NCBI GenBank assembly: GCA_022781985.1
Contig: JALESH010000057.1
Coordinates: 1-47,273 of the forward strand
Direction: 5' to 3'
From: Lachnospiraceae bacterium
GTDB lineage: Bacteria; Bacillota; Clostridia; Lachnospirales; Lachnospiraceae
Length of the DNA stretch: 47,273 bases
Below the pieces are notes generated by a model, which ran no database searches, was not told where the DNA came from, and saw only the letters and a list, made by a program, of their open reading frames with translations. Positions 9,098 through 18,500 of this stretch are shown here, piece after piece. Each line of letters opens with the position of its first letter. The first letter of the stretch is position 1. The position numbers and the translations under genes are program-made.

Positions 9098-10570
9098 TTA
9101 TAGTAAGGGGGAAAGTAATCTGCACATCTGTTCTTTAAATCTGATCAGCAGTGACCTTCCTACATAGACATTCTTGGTAATCTGCCTGGAATGCTTCAGA
9201 TCCTCCTCAAAGATCTTGCGCATCTGTGTGGCCTTTTCTTCATTATAAACCACTGCATTCACCTCAAAATTCAATGCAAAGCTGCGGATATCCATATTGG
9301 CGGTGCCATAGCACATCACCTTATCGTCCACAATGATTCCCTTGGCATGGAGAAAACCATTATTATAGGTATAGCACCTGGCCCCCTCCATCACCAGTTC
9401 TCCGATATAAGAATAGGTTGCCCAGTACACAAAGGGATGATCCGGCTTACAGGGGATCATTACATTGACCTGTATCCCGGAATGTACTGCAATCAAAAGT
9501 GCCGACTGGATGGCTTCGTCAGGGATGAAATAAGGTGTCTGGATATAGATACTCTTCTTCGCCTTACCGATCAGCCTCAGATAATTGTCTCTGACATTCT
9601 GATATCTGGAATCCGGACCGCTGGATACAATCTGTATTCTGCAGTGCTGAGTGGATTCTGCATGCTTCTCATACCTGTACCTGTCCGGAACAAAAAGATT
9701 TTCCCTGGAGGCATAGTTCCAGTCCAGCACAAACCGCAGCTCCAGAGAAGCTGCCGCCGATCCCTCTATCCTCAGATGGGTATCTCTCCAATATCCAAAC
9801 CTGTCATCCAGCCCCACATATTCCTTTCCTATATTGAAGCCGCCCACATACCCTGTCTTACCGTCAATCACTACTATTTTTCTATGGTTTCTATAGTTCA
9901 GTCTGAGATGCAGACGACGCAGGGTAGCTGGAAAAAATTCTGAGGTTCTGATCCCCATGCTGGCCAGCTTCTTCCAGCAGCTCTTTCTGACGGAACGGCA
10001 GCCCATCCCATCATAAAGGATCCGTACCTCCACTCCTTCTGCAGCCTTTTCTATCAGTACATCCCTGATCCTGTTAAACAGCACATCATTTTTGATAATA
10101 TAGTACTGGATATGGATATACTTCTCTGCCTTCCTCATATCCTCCAGCAATGCTTCAAACTTCTCATTGCCATCGGTGTAAATGGTAATATCATTATCAT
10201 CGGTCAGCACTGCCTCTGAAACACCCAGATTATACATGACCAGATCCTCATATTCCGCAATTTCCGGATCAGTCCCCCTAAACCCTTCACTCTGTATCCT
10301 GTATTCCTGCTTCCGTATGGCATCGTTCAGATGATCCTCTATCTCCTTGATCCGAAACATCTTTTGCTTATGCATGTCCGTTCCCAGAAAAAGATAAAAC
10401 ACAAATCCTAAAATGGGTATGGAATAAAGAAGAAGCAGCCAGGTCCATACAGACTGTACATTCTTTCTCTGAAAAAAAACGATGACCACTGCCAACAGCA
10501 GATTAATAAAAAATAGATGACCAAAGACAAAATCTATACCTGCAGTGATCTCTTTCCACAGCATCTGCAC
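9098..10570 (-). CDS. cls: cardiolipin synthase
   Basis: Membrane enzyme that joins two phosphatidylglycerols into cardiolipin. The 490 residues open with two membrane helices (about 12-33 and 41-62). Two phospholipase D motifs follow: H229-x-K231-x4-D236 in NHRKIVVIDGKTGYVGG and H408-x-K410-x4-D415 in HAKGIIVDDK. Length and layout fit bacterial Cls with an N-terminal membrane anchor. The start used is a GTG preceded by GGGGAG at six bases; an ATG two codons in is the alternative. It has its own sigma-A promoter, divergent from the next plus-strand gene. No clear terminator separates it from the prolyl isomerase gene 68 bases downstream. Confidence 0.95.
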   Translation of the reverse strand: MQMLWKEITAGIDFVFGHLFFINLLLAVVIVFFQRKNVQSVWTWLLLLYSIPILGFVFYLFLGTDMHKQKMFRIKEIEDHLNDAIRKQEYRIQSEGFRGTDPEIAEYEDLVMYNLGVSEAVLTDDNDITIYTDGNEKFEALLEDMRKAEKYIHIQYYIIKNDVLFNRIRDVLIEKAAEGVEVRILYDGMGCRSVRKSCWKKLASMGIRTSEFFPATLRRLHLRLNYRNHRKIVVIDGKTGYVGGFNIGKEYVGLDDRFGYWRDTHLRIEGSAAASLELRFVLDWNYASRENLFVPDRYRYEKHAESTQHCRIQIVSSGPDSRYQNVRDNYLRLIGKAKKSIYIQTPYFIPDEAIQSALLIAVHSGIQVNVMIPCKPDHPFVYWATYSYIGELVMEGARCYTYNNGFLHAKGIIVDDKVMCYGTANMDIRSFALNFEVNAVVYNEEKATQMRKIFEEDLKHSRQITKNVYVGRSLLIRFKEQMCRLLSPLL

Positions 10571-10600
10571 ATTTCACTCCCCCTCCTGACCCTATCGTCT

Positions 10601-10629
10601 ATTATATAACAATCCTTCCCTTTCTTCAA
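10601..10629 (-). promoter_or_regulatory. sigma-A promoter of cls
   Basis: TTGAAG (10629-10624), 17-base spacer, TATAAT (10606-10601) on the minus strand, about 30 bases upstream of the GTG start. Confidence 0.7.
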
Positions 10630-10639
10630 TCGTTACTAC

Positions 10640-10668
10640 TTGCCTAATTGCGGAAACAATGCTACAAT
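10640..10668 (+). promoter_or_regulatory. sigma-A promoter of the small membrane protein gene
   Basis: TTGCCT (10640-10645), 17-base spacer, TACAAT (10663-10668). It is back-to-back with the cls promoter, leaving only 10 bases between the two -35 elements. Confidence 0.65.
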
Positions 10669-10702
10669 AATTCTGCAAAAGTGAGCAGACAGGAGGTACA
10701 TT

Positions 10703-11179
10703 GTGAGTCCATTGACAATTGTATTATTAGTAATCTTGGTAGTTTTAACCGCTGCCGTCGCGGCGCTATATTTTCTGGGAAAAAAGGCGCAGAAAAAACA
10801 GGCCGAGCAGCAGGCACAGATTGCAGCCATGCGGCAGAGCGTTTCCATGCTTATTATTGACAAAAAACGAATGAAAATTAAGGAAGCAGGCCTTCCCCAG
10901 GCAGTGATCCAACAGACCCCCCGTCTGATGCGTAATTCTAAGCTTCCTATTGTAAAAGCAAAGGTGGGACCCCAGATTGTGACCTTGGTCTGCGATGAAA
11001 AAATTTTCGACATGGTTCCCGTCAAAAAAGAGGTAAAGGCTTCCGTCAGCGGTATCTATATCACCGAGGTGAAGGGACTTCATGGCCGGCCGACACCGGC
11101 TCCTCAGAAAAAGAAGGGGTTATTCAGGCAGACTGTAGAAAAAGTGCAGGAAAAGGCCGGCGCAAAACCGGTAAAATAG
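10703..11179 (+). CDS. small membrane-anchored protein of unknown function
   Basis: The 158-residue product has one N-terminal membrane helix (about residues 4-26) followed by a K/Q-rich segment. A conserved-looking soluble domain follows (IKEAGLPQAVIQQTPRLMRNSKLPIVKAKVGPQIVTLVCDEKIFDMVPVKKEVKASVSGIYI) and then a basic tail. The absence of a cleavage motif suggests an anchored protein whose soluble part faces the cytoplasm. The start is a GTG preceded by AGGAGG at ideal spacing. I do not know a function. It stands alone between its own promoter and a strong terminator. Confidence 0.85.
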   Translation: MSPLTIVLLVILVVLTAAVAALYFLGKKAQKKQAEQQAQIAAMRQSVSMLIIDKKRMKIKEAGLPQAVIQQTPRLMRNSKLPIVKAKVGPQIVTLVCDEKIFDMVPVKKEVKASVSGIYITEVKGLHGRPTPAPQKKKGLFRQTVEKVQEKAGAKPVK

Positions 11180-11221
11180 CGGAAATGGATTTACTGCAGG
11201 GTAAATCCATTTCCGTTTTTT
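11180..11221 (+). terminator. strong terminator overlapping the end of the opposing gene
   Basis: A perfect 14-pair stem (11180-11193 with 11202-11215) and a run of six T end the plus-strand gene. The stop codon of the convergent DUF1934 gene (11191-11193) is inside the stem. Confidence 0.92.
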
Positions 11222-11640
11222 GATCTCACATCCACTCTGATCCTGCAGTCTGCAAAATGCTCATAATTCACCTCCAGCACATAATCCACATCCGCCGTTA
11301 TGCATTCCTCTTCCTCTCTCAGCCTGATGCTTCTCGCCTCAATACCGATGAGAATATCTCCATAGGGTGTAGAATAGTTAGCCATATTCTTCTTGTTTTC
11401 TTCAAATATCATGTGCACGTTGATAAGCCCCTTCTTGGTCAGTTCCAGATAATTCTCCCTGAATTTGATGATGCTTTTTGTGGATTCCCCAAACCCCTCT
11501 GCTGCTTCATCATAGATAATATAATGGCTTCCGTTTCTATAATAGTACTCTGCTGCCGTGATCGTTTCTATCTTGTCTCCGTCCACATCAGGTGCATCAA
11601 ATTGTAAGCCACGCAGGGACACCAGCACTTCCTTTGTCAT
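11191..11640 (-). CDS. DUF1934 domain protein
   Basis: 149 residues matching the DUF1934/YwiB family, small calycin-like beta-barrel proteins of unknown role. Recognisable stretches are EVLVSLRGLQF, a central YYYRNGSHYIIYDE, and YSTPYGDILIGIEARSI followed by the repeated strands DVDYVLEVNYEHFADCRIRVDV. It lies 19 bases after murI in the same direction and probably belongs to the same transcript (small membrane protein, murI, DUF1934). Its last codons overlap the opposing terminator. Confidence 0.88.
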   Translation of the reverse strand: MTKEVLVSLRGLQFDAPDVDGDKIETITAAEYYYRNGSHYIIYDEAAEGFGESTKSIIKFRENYLELTKKGLINVHMIFEENKKNMANYSTPYGDILIGIEARSIRLREEEECITADVDYVLEVNYEHFADCRIRVDVRSKNGNGFTLQ

Positions 11641-11659
11641 ACCGCTACCATACCTTCCC

Positions 11660-12502
11660 TTAGTAATTCTCTATATCTATCTTTTTTGCCGACAGGATCC
11701 CATACTTGAGGATAGAGTTGGCAAAGCTCTGGAACTTATCCGCCATATCGCTGACATAAAAGCGGTGGCAGTTCATCCCCAGCTCCTGTTTTTTCCTGTT
11801 CAAAAGCTGCTCCTGCTCCAGAAGCTCCCTGAGCTCCCTCGCTGTCTCATAGGCCGGATTCACCAGCGTTACCTTTTCACCCATAATCCTCCCCAAAGTA
11901 GAGCGGATCAGCGGATAGTGGGTGCAGCCAAGTATCAGGGTATCAATATCACTTTCGATCAGCTCACTCAGATACCGCTTGGCAATCTCATCTGTCACCG
12001 GATCCTGCCACAGCCCTTCCTCTGCCAGAGGCACAAAGAGCGGACATGCCTTGCCAAGCACCTGTATCTCCGGCTTGATTTCTTTTATATATGTAGAATA
12101 AATCCGGCTGCCCACAGTGCCTTCCGTTCCGATCACCCCTACCCGTCCGTTCCTGGTAACCTCTGCCGCCACCTTGGCACCGGGCTTAACCACACCGATA
12201 ATCGGGATGTCGATCTCTTTTTCTATCTCACTCAGAGCATAGGCACTGGCAGTATTACAGGCGGCCACGATAGCTTTTACCTTCTGCTCCCGGAGAAAAC
12301 GAACAATCTGCCGGGAATATCTGGTGATCGTTTCCTTTGACTTGCTGCCATAAGGTACCCTTGCAGTATCTCCGAAATAAATAATCTTTTCATTGGGTAT
12401 CTGCCTCATGATCTCTCTTACCACAGTCAGTCCGCCCACACCGGAATCAAAGACCCCAACCGGAGCCTCCCTCAGAACCTCCCTATCGTCTCCTAACGAC
12501 AT
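11660..12502 (-). CDS. murI: glutamate racemase
   Basis: Interconverts L- and D-glutamate and so supplies D-glutamate for peptidoglycan. The 280 residues contain VGVFDSGVGGLTV at the start, the first catalytic cysteine in AACNTASA and the second in LGCTHYPLI. The frame is open five codons further to 12517, but AGGAAGG lies five bases before the ATG at 12502, so I prefer that start. Either way the start overlaps the end of the upstream small-protein gene, which points to translational coupling. Confidence 0.96.
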   Translation of the reverse strand: MSLGDDREVLREAPVGVFDSGVGGLTVVREIMRQIPNEKIIYFGDTARVPYGSKSKETITRYSRQIVRFLREQKVKAIVAACNTASAYALSEIEKEIDIPIIGVVKPGAKVAAEVTRNGRVGVIGTEGTVGSRIYSTYIKEIKPEIQVLGKACPLFVPLAEEGLWQDPVTDEIAKRYLSELIESDIDTLILGCTHYPLIRSTLGRIMGEKVTLVNPAYETARELRELLEQEQLLNRKKQELGMNCHRFYVSDMADKFQSFANSILKYGILSAKKIDIENY

Positions 12503-12797
12503 CATATCCTTCCTCATTTCTGCGCTGTTCTTCCTGTCTCCTACTTAATATCTCCAGCATTCTGCTCCTTAAGCGTATCTGTCCCACCTCAGCGCCATAT
12601 ATATCAAAGACAAGCTCTGCCGCCGGAACCTCCGATAAATTTTCTTCCCCCAGATCCCGGGGTTCTGCAGCGGTATCCTCCGGTGCTGTTTCTACCACCG
12701 TACATATGTCACCGGTAAAGCACAGGTCAGGATATATCATCCCCCAGAAACCCATTGCTGCGAACAGTATCACTGCCGTTTCCCATAATTTCTTCAT
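12483..12797 (-). CDS. small membrane or exported protein of unknown function
   Basis: 104 residues. An N-terminal hydrophobic segment (KKLWETAVILFAAMGFWGMIY) is followed by an acidic middle and a basic, arginine-rich tail. Two cysteines (PDLCFTGDICTV) close to the membrane could form a disulfide. I do not recognise a family. The ATG at 12797 is chosen because GGGAG precedes it at about seven bases, while the frame extends upstream without a good site. It overlaps the murI start, so co-expression with D-glutamate synthesis is likely. Confidence 0.75.
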   Translation of the reverse strand: MKKLWETAVILFAAMGFWGMIYPDLCFTGDICTVVETAPEDTAAEPRDLGEENLSEVPAAELVFDIYGAEVGQIRLRSRMLEILSRRQEEQRRNEEGYDVVRRR

Positions 12798-12814
12798 CAG
12801 ATCTCTCCCATCCT

Positions 12815-12845
12815 TGAAAAGTGACCGCTGACCTGTCACTTTTCA
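12815..12845 (-). terminator. hairpin between gntR and the small membrane protein gene
   Basis: TGAAAAGTGAC (12815-12825) and GTCACTTTTCA (12835-12845) form a perfect 11-pair stem. On the minus strand the following bases are AGGATGG, with no true U-run, so it could be a weak terminator or an RNA-processing hairpin for the upstream ispE-gntR transcript. Confidence 0.5.
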
Positions 12846-12902
12846 GCTGTCTTTAGGAAAAGTCTGCCCTCTTTTTTTTCATTTATACAGGCCGGAATAC
12901 TT

Positions 12903-13595
12903 TTATGGCTGTTCCTGGCCGTTATCCAGCCGAATCTGCCTCATAACAGCCCTCTCCTGATTATCAATATGCATCCTGGCCGCCTCTGCCGCCGCTGCAC
13001 AGTCCTTTCTCAGGATGCTGTCATATATCATTCTATGCTCCTCTACCAGCCGTTCATGCTGGCTTTCATCCTTTATATATTCAAACCGGTATCGATACAT
13101 CTGTTCTGCCAGATTGTTCACCAGCTGCACCAGCCTCTGATTACCGGTTGCCTCCACTATAATATCATGCAGGGCCACATCTGCCTTGGCGATCACTGTG
13201 GCATCCTTTGTTTTGATCGCCCTCTCAAACTCTGCACAGCTCTCCTTCAGACGCTGCTTTTCCTCCTCGCTGATCCGCTCACAGGCCAGCTCTGCACACA
13301 GAGCATCCAGTGCCCTGCGAACCTCCAGTACGTCTTTCATACTCTTTTCCGTTATCTGGGCCACCTCTGCTCCCCGCCGGGGAATCATGGTCACCAGCCC
13401 CTCCAGCTCCAGCTTCCGGATCGCCTCCCGTATAGGAGTCCTGCTGACTCCAAGCCTGTTTGCCAGATGGATTTCCATGAGTCTCTCACCGGGCTTCAGT
13501 TCTCCCGTCAGTATGCCCTTCCGCAGCGTATTGAACACCACATCACGCAACGGTAAAAATTCATCCATACTTACCTGTAAATTCTCACTGCCCAT
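12903..13595 (-). CDS. GntR-family transcriptional regulator (FCD type)
   Basis: 230 residues with the N-terminal winged helix of GntR regulators (LRKGILTGELKPGERLMEIHLANRLGVSRTPIREAIRKLELEGLV) and a C-terminal all-helical FCD domain that binds small carboxylates or metals in this group. I start at the ATG at 13595 because GGAGA lies six bases upstream; another ATG two codons earlier would be too close. It follows ispE by 33 bases in the same direction, so it is likely expressed with it. Palindromes over the ispE promoter are candidate operators for autoregulation. The effector is not predictable. Confidence 0.93.
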   Translation of the reverse strand: MGSENLQVSMDEFLPLRDVVFNTLRKGILTGELKPGERLMEIHLANRLGVSRTPIREAIRKLELEGLVTMIPRRGAEVAQITEKSMKDVLEVRRALDALCAELACERISEEEKQRLKESCAEFERAIKTKDATVIAKADVALHDIIVEATGNQRLVQLVNNLAEQMYRYRFEYIKDESQHERLVEEHRMIYDSILRKDCAAAAEAARMHIDNQERAVMRQIRLDNGQEQP

Positions 13596-13628
13596 ATACA
13601 TTCTCCATTTTCTTCATCCTGAATCAGC

Positions 13629-14483
13629 CTAAATTAATGCAGAAAGAAATACCTGCCTGACCACATTTCTGCTTTTCAGTTCCTCATAGGCCTCCCCCGC
13701 TGCGCTCTCCGTCTCAAAGACACCGAATACAGTAGGCCCGCTGCCGCTCATCAAGGCGTTTAAGGCTCCTCTGTCCTTCATAAATTTTTTGAGCTGCGCA
13801 ATAATTGGATACCTCTTCTCTGTCACAGTTTCCAATACATTTTCCATCCGCTCCGTCATCCCCCTCAGGCTGCCAGACTCTATGGCCGCTCTCATCCCGT
13901 CTATATCCGGGTGATGCTCCAGCCTGTCTGTCTGAAGGCTGTCATAGACAGATTTGGTAGACACATCAATATCCGGCTTGGCAATCAGCAGAAAGCACTG
14001 CGGTGCATCCCTCAGCCTGGTCAGCCTCTCCCCAATTCCTTCAGCCAGCGCCGTTCCGCCCAGTATGCAGTAGGGCACGTCTGCACCGATCCTGACTCCC
14101 AGCCTGCACATCTCCTCTTCACTCATATTCAGGGCAAATATCTCGTTCATTCCATGGAACACCGCCGCTGCATCGCTGCTGCCCCCTGCCATACCGGCCG
14201 CCATGGGGATATTTTTCTGCAGGTCGATTCTCAGCCCCTGCCCGATGCCATAGGTGTCCGCGATCAGCCTTGCTGCACGGTAAACAAGATTGCTTTCATC
14301 CCCGGGCAGCTCTGTCCTGTCCGTAGTGACGAAAATCCCTGCCTCTTCCCTTCTTGTAAAAAACAGGATGTCATACAGATCCACGGTCTGCATAATCATC
14401 CTTACCTCATGATAGCCATCCTCCCTGCGCCGTATTACATCCAGCCCCAGATTGATTTTGGCATAAGCCCTTCTTTGAATCAT
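13629..14483 (-). CDS. ispE: 4-diphosphocytidyl-2-C-methyl-D-erythritol kinase
   Basis: GHMP-family kinase of the MEP isoprenoid pathway that phosphorylates CDP-methylerythritol. The 284 residues show the N-terminal AYAKINLGLDV, the ATP-binding glycine loop PMAAGMAGGSSDAAA, and the C-terminal ALMSGSGPTVFGVF. The start at 14483 is supported by AGGAAGG just upstream and by typical family length. The frame is open 20 codons further but lacks family sequence. It leads a two-gene unit with the GntR regulator. Confidence 0.95.
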   Translation of the reverse strand: MIQRRAYAKINLGLDVIRRREDGYHEVRMIMQTVDLYDILFFTRREEAGIFVTTDRTELPGDESNLVYRAARLIADTYGIGQGLRIDLQKNIPMAAGMAGGSSDAAAVFHGMNEIFALNMSEEEMCRLGVRIGADVPYCILGGTALAEGIGERLTRLRDAPQCFLLIAKPDIDVSTKSVYDSLQTDRLEHHPDIDGMRAAIESGSLRGMTERMENVLETVTEKRYPIIAQLKKFMKDRGALNALMSGSGPTVFGVFETESAAGEAYEELKSRNVVRQVFLSALI

Positions 14484-14544
14484 ATCCTTCCTGTCCTTTT
14501 CACCGGAACTCATCCATGTCCTCCGTTTTGTCTGTATTTGCATT

Positions 14545-14578
14545 TTGTATACAAGGATTGTATTTAATTATATACAAT
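14545..14578. promoter_or_regulatory. operator-like palindromes at the ispE-gntR promoter
   Basis: TTGTATACAA (14545-14554) is a perfect palindrome with the GT...AC half-sites common in GntR-family operators. Directly beside it ATTGTAT (14557-14563) and ATACAAT (14572-14578) form a second inverted repeat that overlaps the -10 of the ispE promoter. The position fits repression by the FCD regulator encoded in the same unit. Confidence 0.5.
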
Positions 14579-14595
14579 TCAGAGCGGTTCGTCAA
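14567..14595 (-). promoter_or_regulatory. sigma-A promoter of ispE-gntR
   Basis: TTGACG (14595-14590), 17-base spacer, TATAAT (14572-14567) on the minus strand, about 84 bases upstream of the ispE ATG. Confidence 0.75.
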
Positions 14596-14697
14596 GCCCA
14601 ATGTGGCACCGAATAGGGCTGCAGAAACAAATCTGCCTGTGAATTATTGATTGAGTTCTTTATAAAATTTTTAATTCTTAATTTTGCCCACTGCCCT

Positions 14698-14724
14698 TAA
14701 CAGGCAAGAAAAATATGCCGATAT
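14698..14724 (+). promoter_or_regulatory. possible sigma-28 (motility-type) promoter
   Basis: TAAC (14698-14701), 15-base spacer, GCCGATAT (14717-14724). The motility sigma factor consensus is TAAA, 15 bases, GCCGATAA. Spacing is exact and 10 of 12 core bases agree. It is 100 bases upstream of the ATG at 14823. Confidence 0.4.
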
Positions 14725-14754
14725 ACAAAACAAAGAAAAGGAATATATCGGCAT
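14715..14754. repeat. perfect 11-base inverted repeat upstream of the 14823 gene
   Basis: ATGCCGATATA (14715-14725) and TATATCGGCAT (14744-14754) are perfect complements around an 18-base A-rich loop. The left arm contains the sigma-28-like -10. On the minus strand the arm is followed by ATTTTTC, so it could also stop antisense transcription. Confidence 0.6.
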
Positions 14755-14822
14755 GCAGTTTGAGCTTTCTGTCTGCCGACAGCAGCCTGCAATTCACAAT
14801 ATGCAGCCAAGGAGGGTTTGAT

Positions 14823-15446
14823 ATGGGCGTAAATGGAATTACAAATACCACAAACAGCGCCGATTTATACGGCGCATACAGCACAGCTTCCAAAAGTTCT
14901 GCCGCTGAAACACCAAAAGAAAATGTTTCAGGCGGTGTCGTTTATGAGCCATCTGCAGAAGCAGCAGAGTCTGGTACTGCCGGGAAAACCTATAAGAGCA
15001 ATCCGGAACTGATCGCCAAGCTTCAGGCAGATGCCGATGCCCGCATCGCTCAGTTCAAGACATTGATTGAGCAGCTGATCACAAAGCAGGGAAAGACACT
15101 GGGACAGGCCGACAGCATCTGGAGTTTTCTGGCCAGCGGTGATTTTACTGTAGATCCTGAGGTTAAGACTCAGGCACAAAAGGATATTGCAGAAGACGGT
15201 TACTGGGGCGTAGCGCAGACCTCAGACCGTATCCTTGATTTCGCCAAGGCACTTACGGGCGGAGATCCCGAGAAGATGGAGGAGATGAGAGAGGCTTTCA
15301 AAAAGGGCTTTACGAACGCTACCAAGACCTGGGGACGTGAGCTTCCTGATATCAGCCAAAAAACTTACTCTGCTGTCATGGAAAAATTTGATAAATTTGC
15401 CGAGGAAGCAGGCAAAGCGGATACAGCCGAAAATTCTGCAAAATAA
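14823..15446 (+). CDS. uncharacterised protein, possible DUF5610-like
   Basis: 207 residues with no signal peptide or membrane helix. The first 60 residues are low complexity, rich in S, T, A and N (MGVNGITNTTNSADLYGAYS), like the flexible ends of secreted flagellar or type III substrates. The rest is helical and includes KTLGQADSIWSFLASGDFTVD, GYWGVAQTSDRILDFAKALTGGDPEKMEEM and TWGRELPDISQKTYSAVMEKFDKF. That middle block reminds me of the DUF5610 family, but I cannot confirm it. The ATG is preceded by AAGGAGG. The frame extends upstream, but only over non-coding sequence. It is a single-gene unit ending in a strong terminator. Confidence 0.85.
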   Translation: MGVNGITNTTNSADLYGAYSTASKSSAAETPKENVSGGVVYEPSAEAAESGTAGKTYKSNPELIAKLQADADARIAQFKTLIEQLITKQGKTLGQADSIWSFLASGDFTVDPEVKTQAQKDIAEDGYWGVAQTSDRILDFAKALTGGDPEKMEEMREAFKKGFTNATKTWGRELPDISQKTYSAVMEKFDKFAEEAGKADTAENSAK

Positions 15447-15463
15447 AACCTAATTTGTTCAGA

Positions 15464-15511
15464 AAAAACCTCCCACCCGGATTCCTGTAAGGAATCGGGT
15501 GGGAGGTTTTT
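15464..15511 (+). terminator. strong terminator after the 14823 gene
   Basis: AAAAACCTCCCACCC pairs with GGGTGGGAGGTTTTT, and the stem continues inward as GATTCC/GGAATC with one bulged base. The U-run completes a typical rho-independent terminator. Confidence 0.92.
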
Positions 15512-15598
15512 AGTATTTCTCTGTGCCTGTTTTTATGATACCAGTGCAAAAAGCCATTCACCACTTTTGAGTGCGAAGCACCGAACAATCCGTTGGCA

Positions 15599-18500
15599 TC
15601 ATTTATTATATTTTTCCGCAAAACGTGTGAGCATGGCTGCACATTCTGCCCTGGTGGCATCTCCCTTCGGATCCATGCGGTAGGTCTTCTGGTCATCATT
15701 GGGTTTGCCGGTGATCATTTTCACTGCGGTTGCCCACTGCATATACTCTACTGCCCAGCCGCTTACACTGGCTTCATCCGTGAAGCTGCCCAAGTCGTTT
15801 CTCTCACTGATGTCATATTTGGAGACCTTGGCGTACTCAAAGAGCATCTTGGCGATCTGCTCACGGGTGATGTTGTCATTGATCCCGAAGCTGCCGTCTG
15901 TATAGCCTGCTACAATCTTATTTTTGTAGGCCCAGATAATGGCATCGCTGTACCATTTTCCGGCGGCCACATCGGTGAATTTATTCTCGAATGCAACCTT
16001 TGGCTCTCCTGCCATACGATAGAGCACGGTAGCGAACATGGATCTGCTCAGCGGACGGTCGGGCTGGAAATTGGTAGTACCTGTAATAGCCCCCATGATG
16101 TCGTTGTTGTAAACATATTTGACGCTTTCATATTTCCAGTTGCCCGCATTCACATTTACATCTGTAAAGATCCACGCCTTATCCGGCTTTTCATTGGGCT
16201 TTACTTCTTTCTCCTCCAATGCTTCAAGAGCACTGTCCAGACTGCTCACTGCTCCCTGCAGTTCTGCCGTCCCGGGTGCAGCCGCCTTCAGTAGTGCCTC
16301 CGCCTTTGTCACTTCTGCCTGAAGCTTTGCTGCGGAAGCCTCAGTGTACTTATCTGCAGCTATTTTTTCCTTTGCACTGGCGATCAATGCCCTCAGCTGC
16401 TGTTTATATTCTTCTATCACCTCATCTTCTCTATCATCACCACTATCTCCGCCATCCCCGCCTCCGGAGGGTGCTCCCGGCTCCAGTGTGGTAAAGCTGA
16501 CCTGGCGGCTCTCAGACTGATTTCCGGCAGAATCGTATGCATAAATGTCCAATTCATAGGATGTTTCCGGATTCAGGCCTGTGAGCACTGCTTCACAGGA
16601 TGTTCCCTCTGCTATGGCGAGCAGATCCGTTCCCTGATAGATCTCATATTTTACTACTCTTAAATTATCCGTTGCTGCTGCCCAATTCAGCTTCGCGCTG
16701 TCTGAGGTAATCTCATCTGCAGTGGCTGCAGCAGGAGCCGTAGGTCTCTGTGCATCCTTTGTGATGATCAGCTCCGCAATTTCCGGAAGCTTCGTCTGCC
16801 ACTCCACGATTATTTCCGCCAGTTCTTTTCCGGCAGGAATCTGAAAATCGTTAATGCTGTCTGCCAGCTCACCCAGGGTTACGGTTTCTTCCCCATTTCC
16901 TTCACCCAGCACCCTGGCTTTTACTGTGGCATTGCTTACCTCTCCGCTCTGCACGATACGGAAGGATAGAGTACCCGCCTCACTCATGCTGTAGCTAAGG
17001 CTTCCGTTTGCCTGTGAAGGCTTATAGGTGGTGGTAAGATCCTTATCCAATATATAGCTTGGCTTATGTCCCGCTACCTCCAGCGTACCTGAAAAGGCCG
17101 CATTGGACTCCTCGGAGATATAGCTTCCGCCATTGATAACGATTTCATTGATGATAATTGCCCGGCTGGGGAAATTAGCGGTAATATACAGGCGCATATA
17201 GCGCGCTCTCTTGTTGATTCCCTCTTCCCCATAATAGCGTACATTAGGATAATTGGAATCTATGGAACCCAGCGCCAGGTCTCCCATGGTAGTGTTTGCA
17301 TTTGTATCCGTCACTCCGTCACCAATGGTAAAGGCATCTTCCCAGCTTACTCCATCCGTAGAAAGCTGTACCTTAGCGTCACGGATGAAATCCTGTGTAC
17401 TGTCGGTTGTATAGATCCTGATGGAGTCAATATCTATTTCCTGCCCTAAGCTGTAAACAGCAGTATTTCCGGCCTGAGGATTACCGCCAAATTTCTGTTT
17501 GGTAGCCATATCGCCATCAAAGGCCTTATAATTATTTCTGTCATCTCCCCAGCTTGCTGTAACCGGGATATCGGATGAAATCAGCTCTCCCAGCCTTCCT
17601 ATGGTTCGGATGGCAATGGAAAATGTACCGATATTCAGCTCCAGAGCATCTGCTGTCCTATTATTCAGCCGGACATATCTTGCTGTTTTTCCTGTTACCT
17701 CTCCTGCTTCTGCTGTTTCCCACTGCATGCCGTTCGCTGAGATCTCCAGAGCGGCAGATGAGGTTCCGTCTCCTTCCACACGCAATGCTGCGATGTCCCG
17801 GATTGCCTGCAGATCCAGACCGATGTACTCACCCGGCGCAAGAGTGATCCTTCCTGCGGAAAGATCTGCACTGCTGCTGTTGATATTGCCTGCAAAGCCG
17901 GCAGCATTCACCGAATTGGTATACACTGTGCTGTCTCCATCCTGGGAAGCCTCTGTCACACTTACCTCATACAGCTTCCACCAGGCATTGGTAGCGCTTC
18001 CGCTGTTTACCAGCTTAATGGCTGCAGCATTGACTGCACTGAAGCTGAATACCACATCATCACCGGCATTGGTTCTGGTTCCGATCTCATGCCAAGCTCC
18101 TGCACTGTCCTTGTAGCTTGCCGTCAGACTGGGCACCTTGTCATTGCTTCCATTTGCCTGTACCACACGGATTCCGGTCAGCGGGATTTCCTTACTGAAT
18201 GTAATTTCCACGCCGCCGTTTGCGGGAATATTCCCATTGTCTGAACCTGCCAGCCATGCCAGCGTGTCCATATCTCCGTCCACAATATATTCCAGTCTGT
18301 TATTGCGGCCGGCATCATTTACATTATTATGGTTTCCGATTCTCAGGTTGATCGGGGACACCGCCATGGACAGCGGGCTGTCCTGGGCTGAAAATACCTT
18401 TATTTCACTGAGGCGCCACCATACATTTTTACGCTGCGTATTTCTGACACGGATATAGCGTGCGGTGGCAGCACCCAGAACAGTCTGTTCATTCTGTGCA

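Noticed and set aside
15540-15598. terminator for the GH84 gene
   Set aside because: Only a tiny GTGC/GCAC stem is seen on the minus strand and no U-run in place; termination may rely on the strong opposite-strand hairpin at 15464-15511, which is nearly symmetrical.
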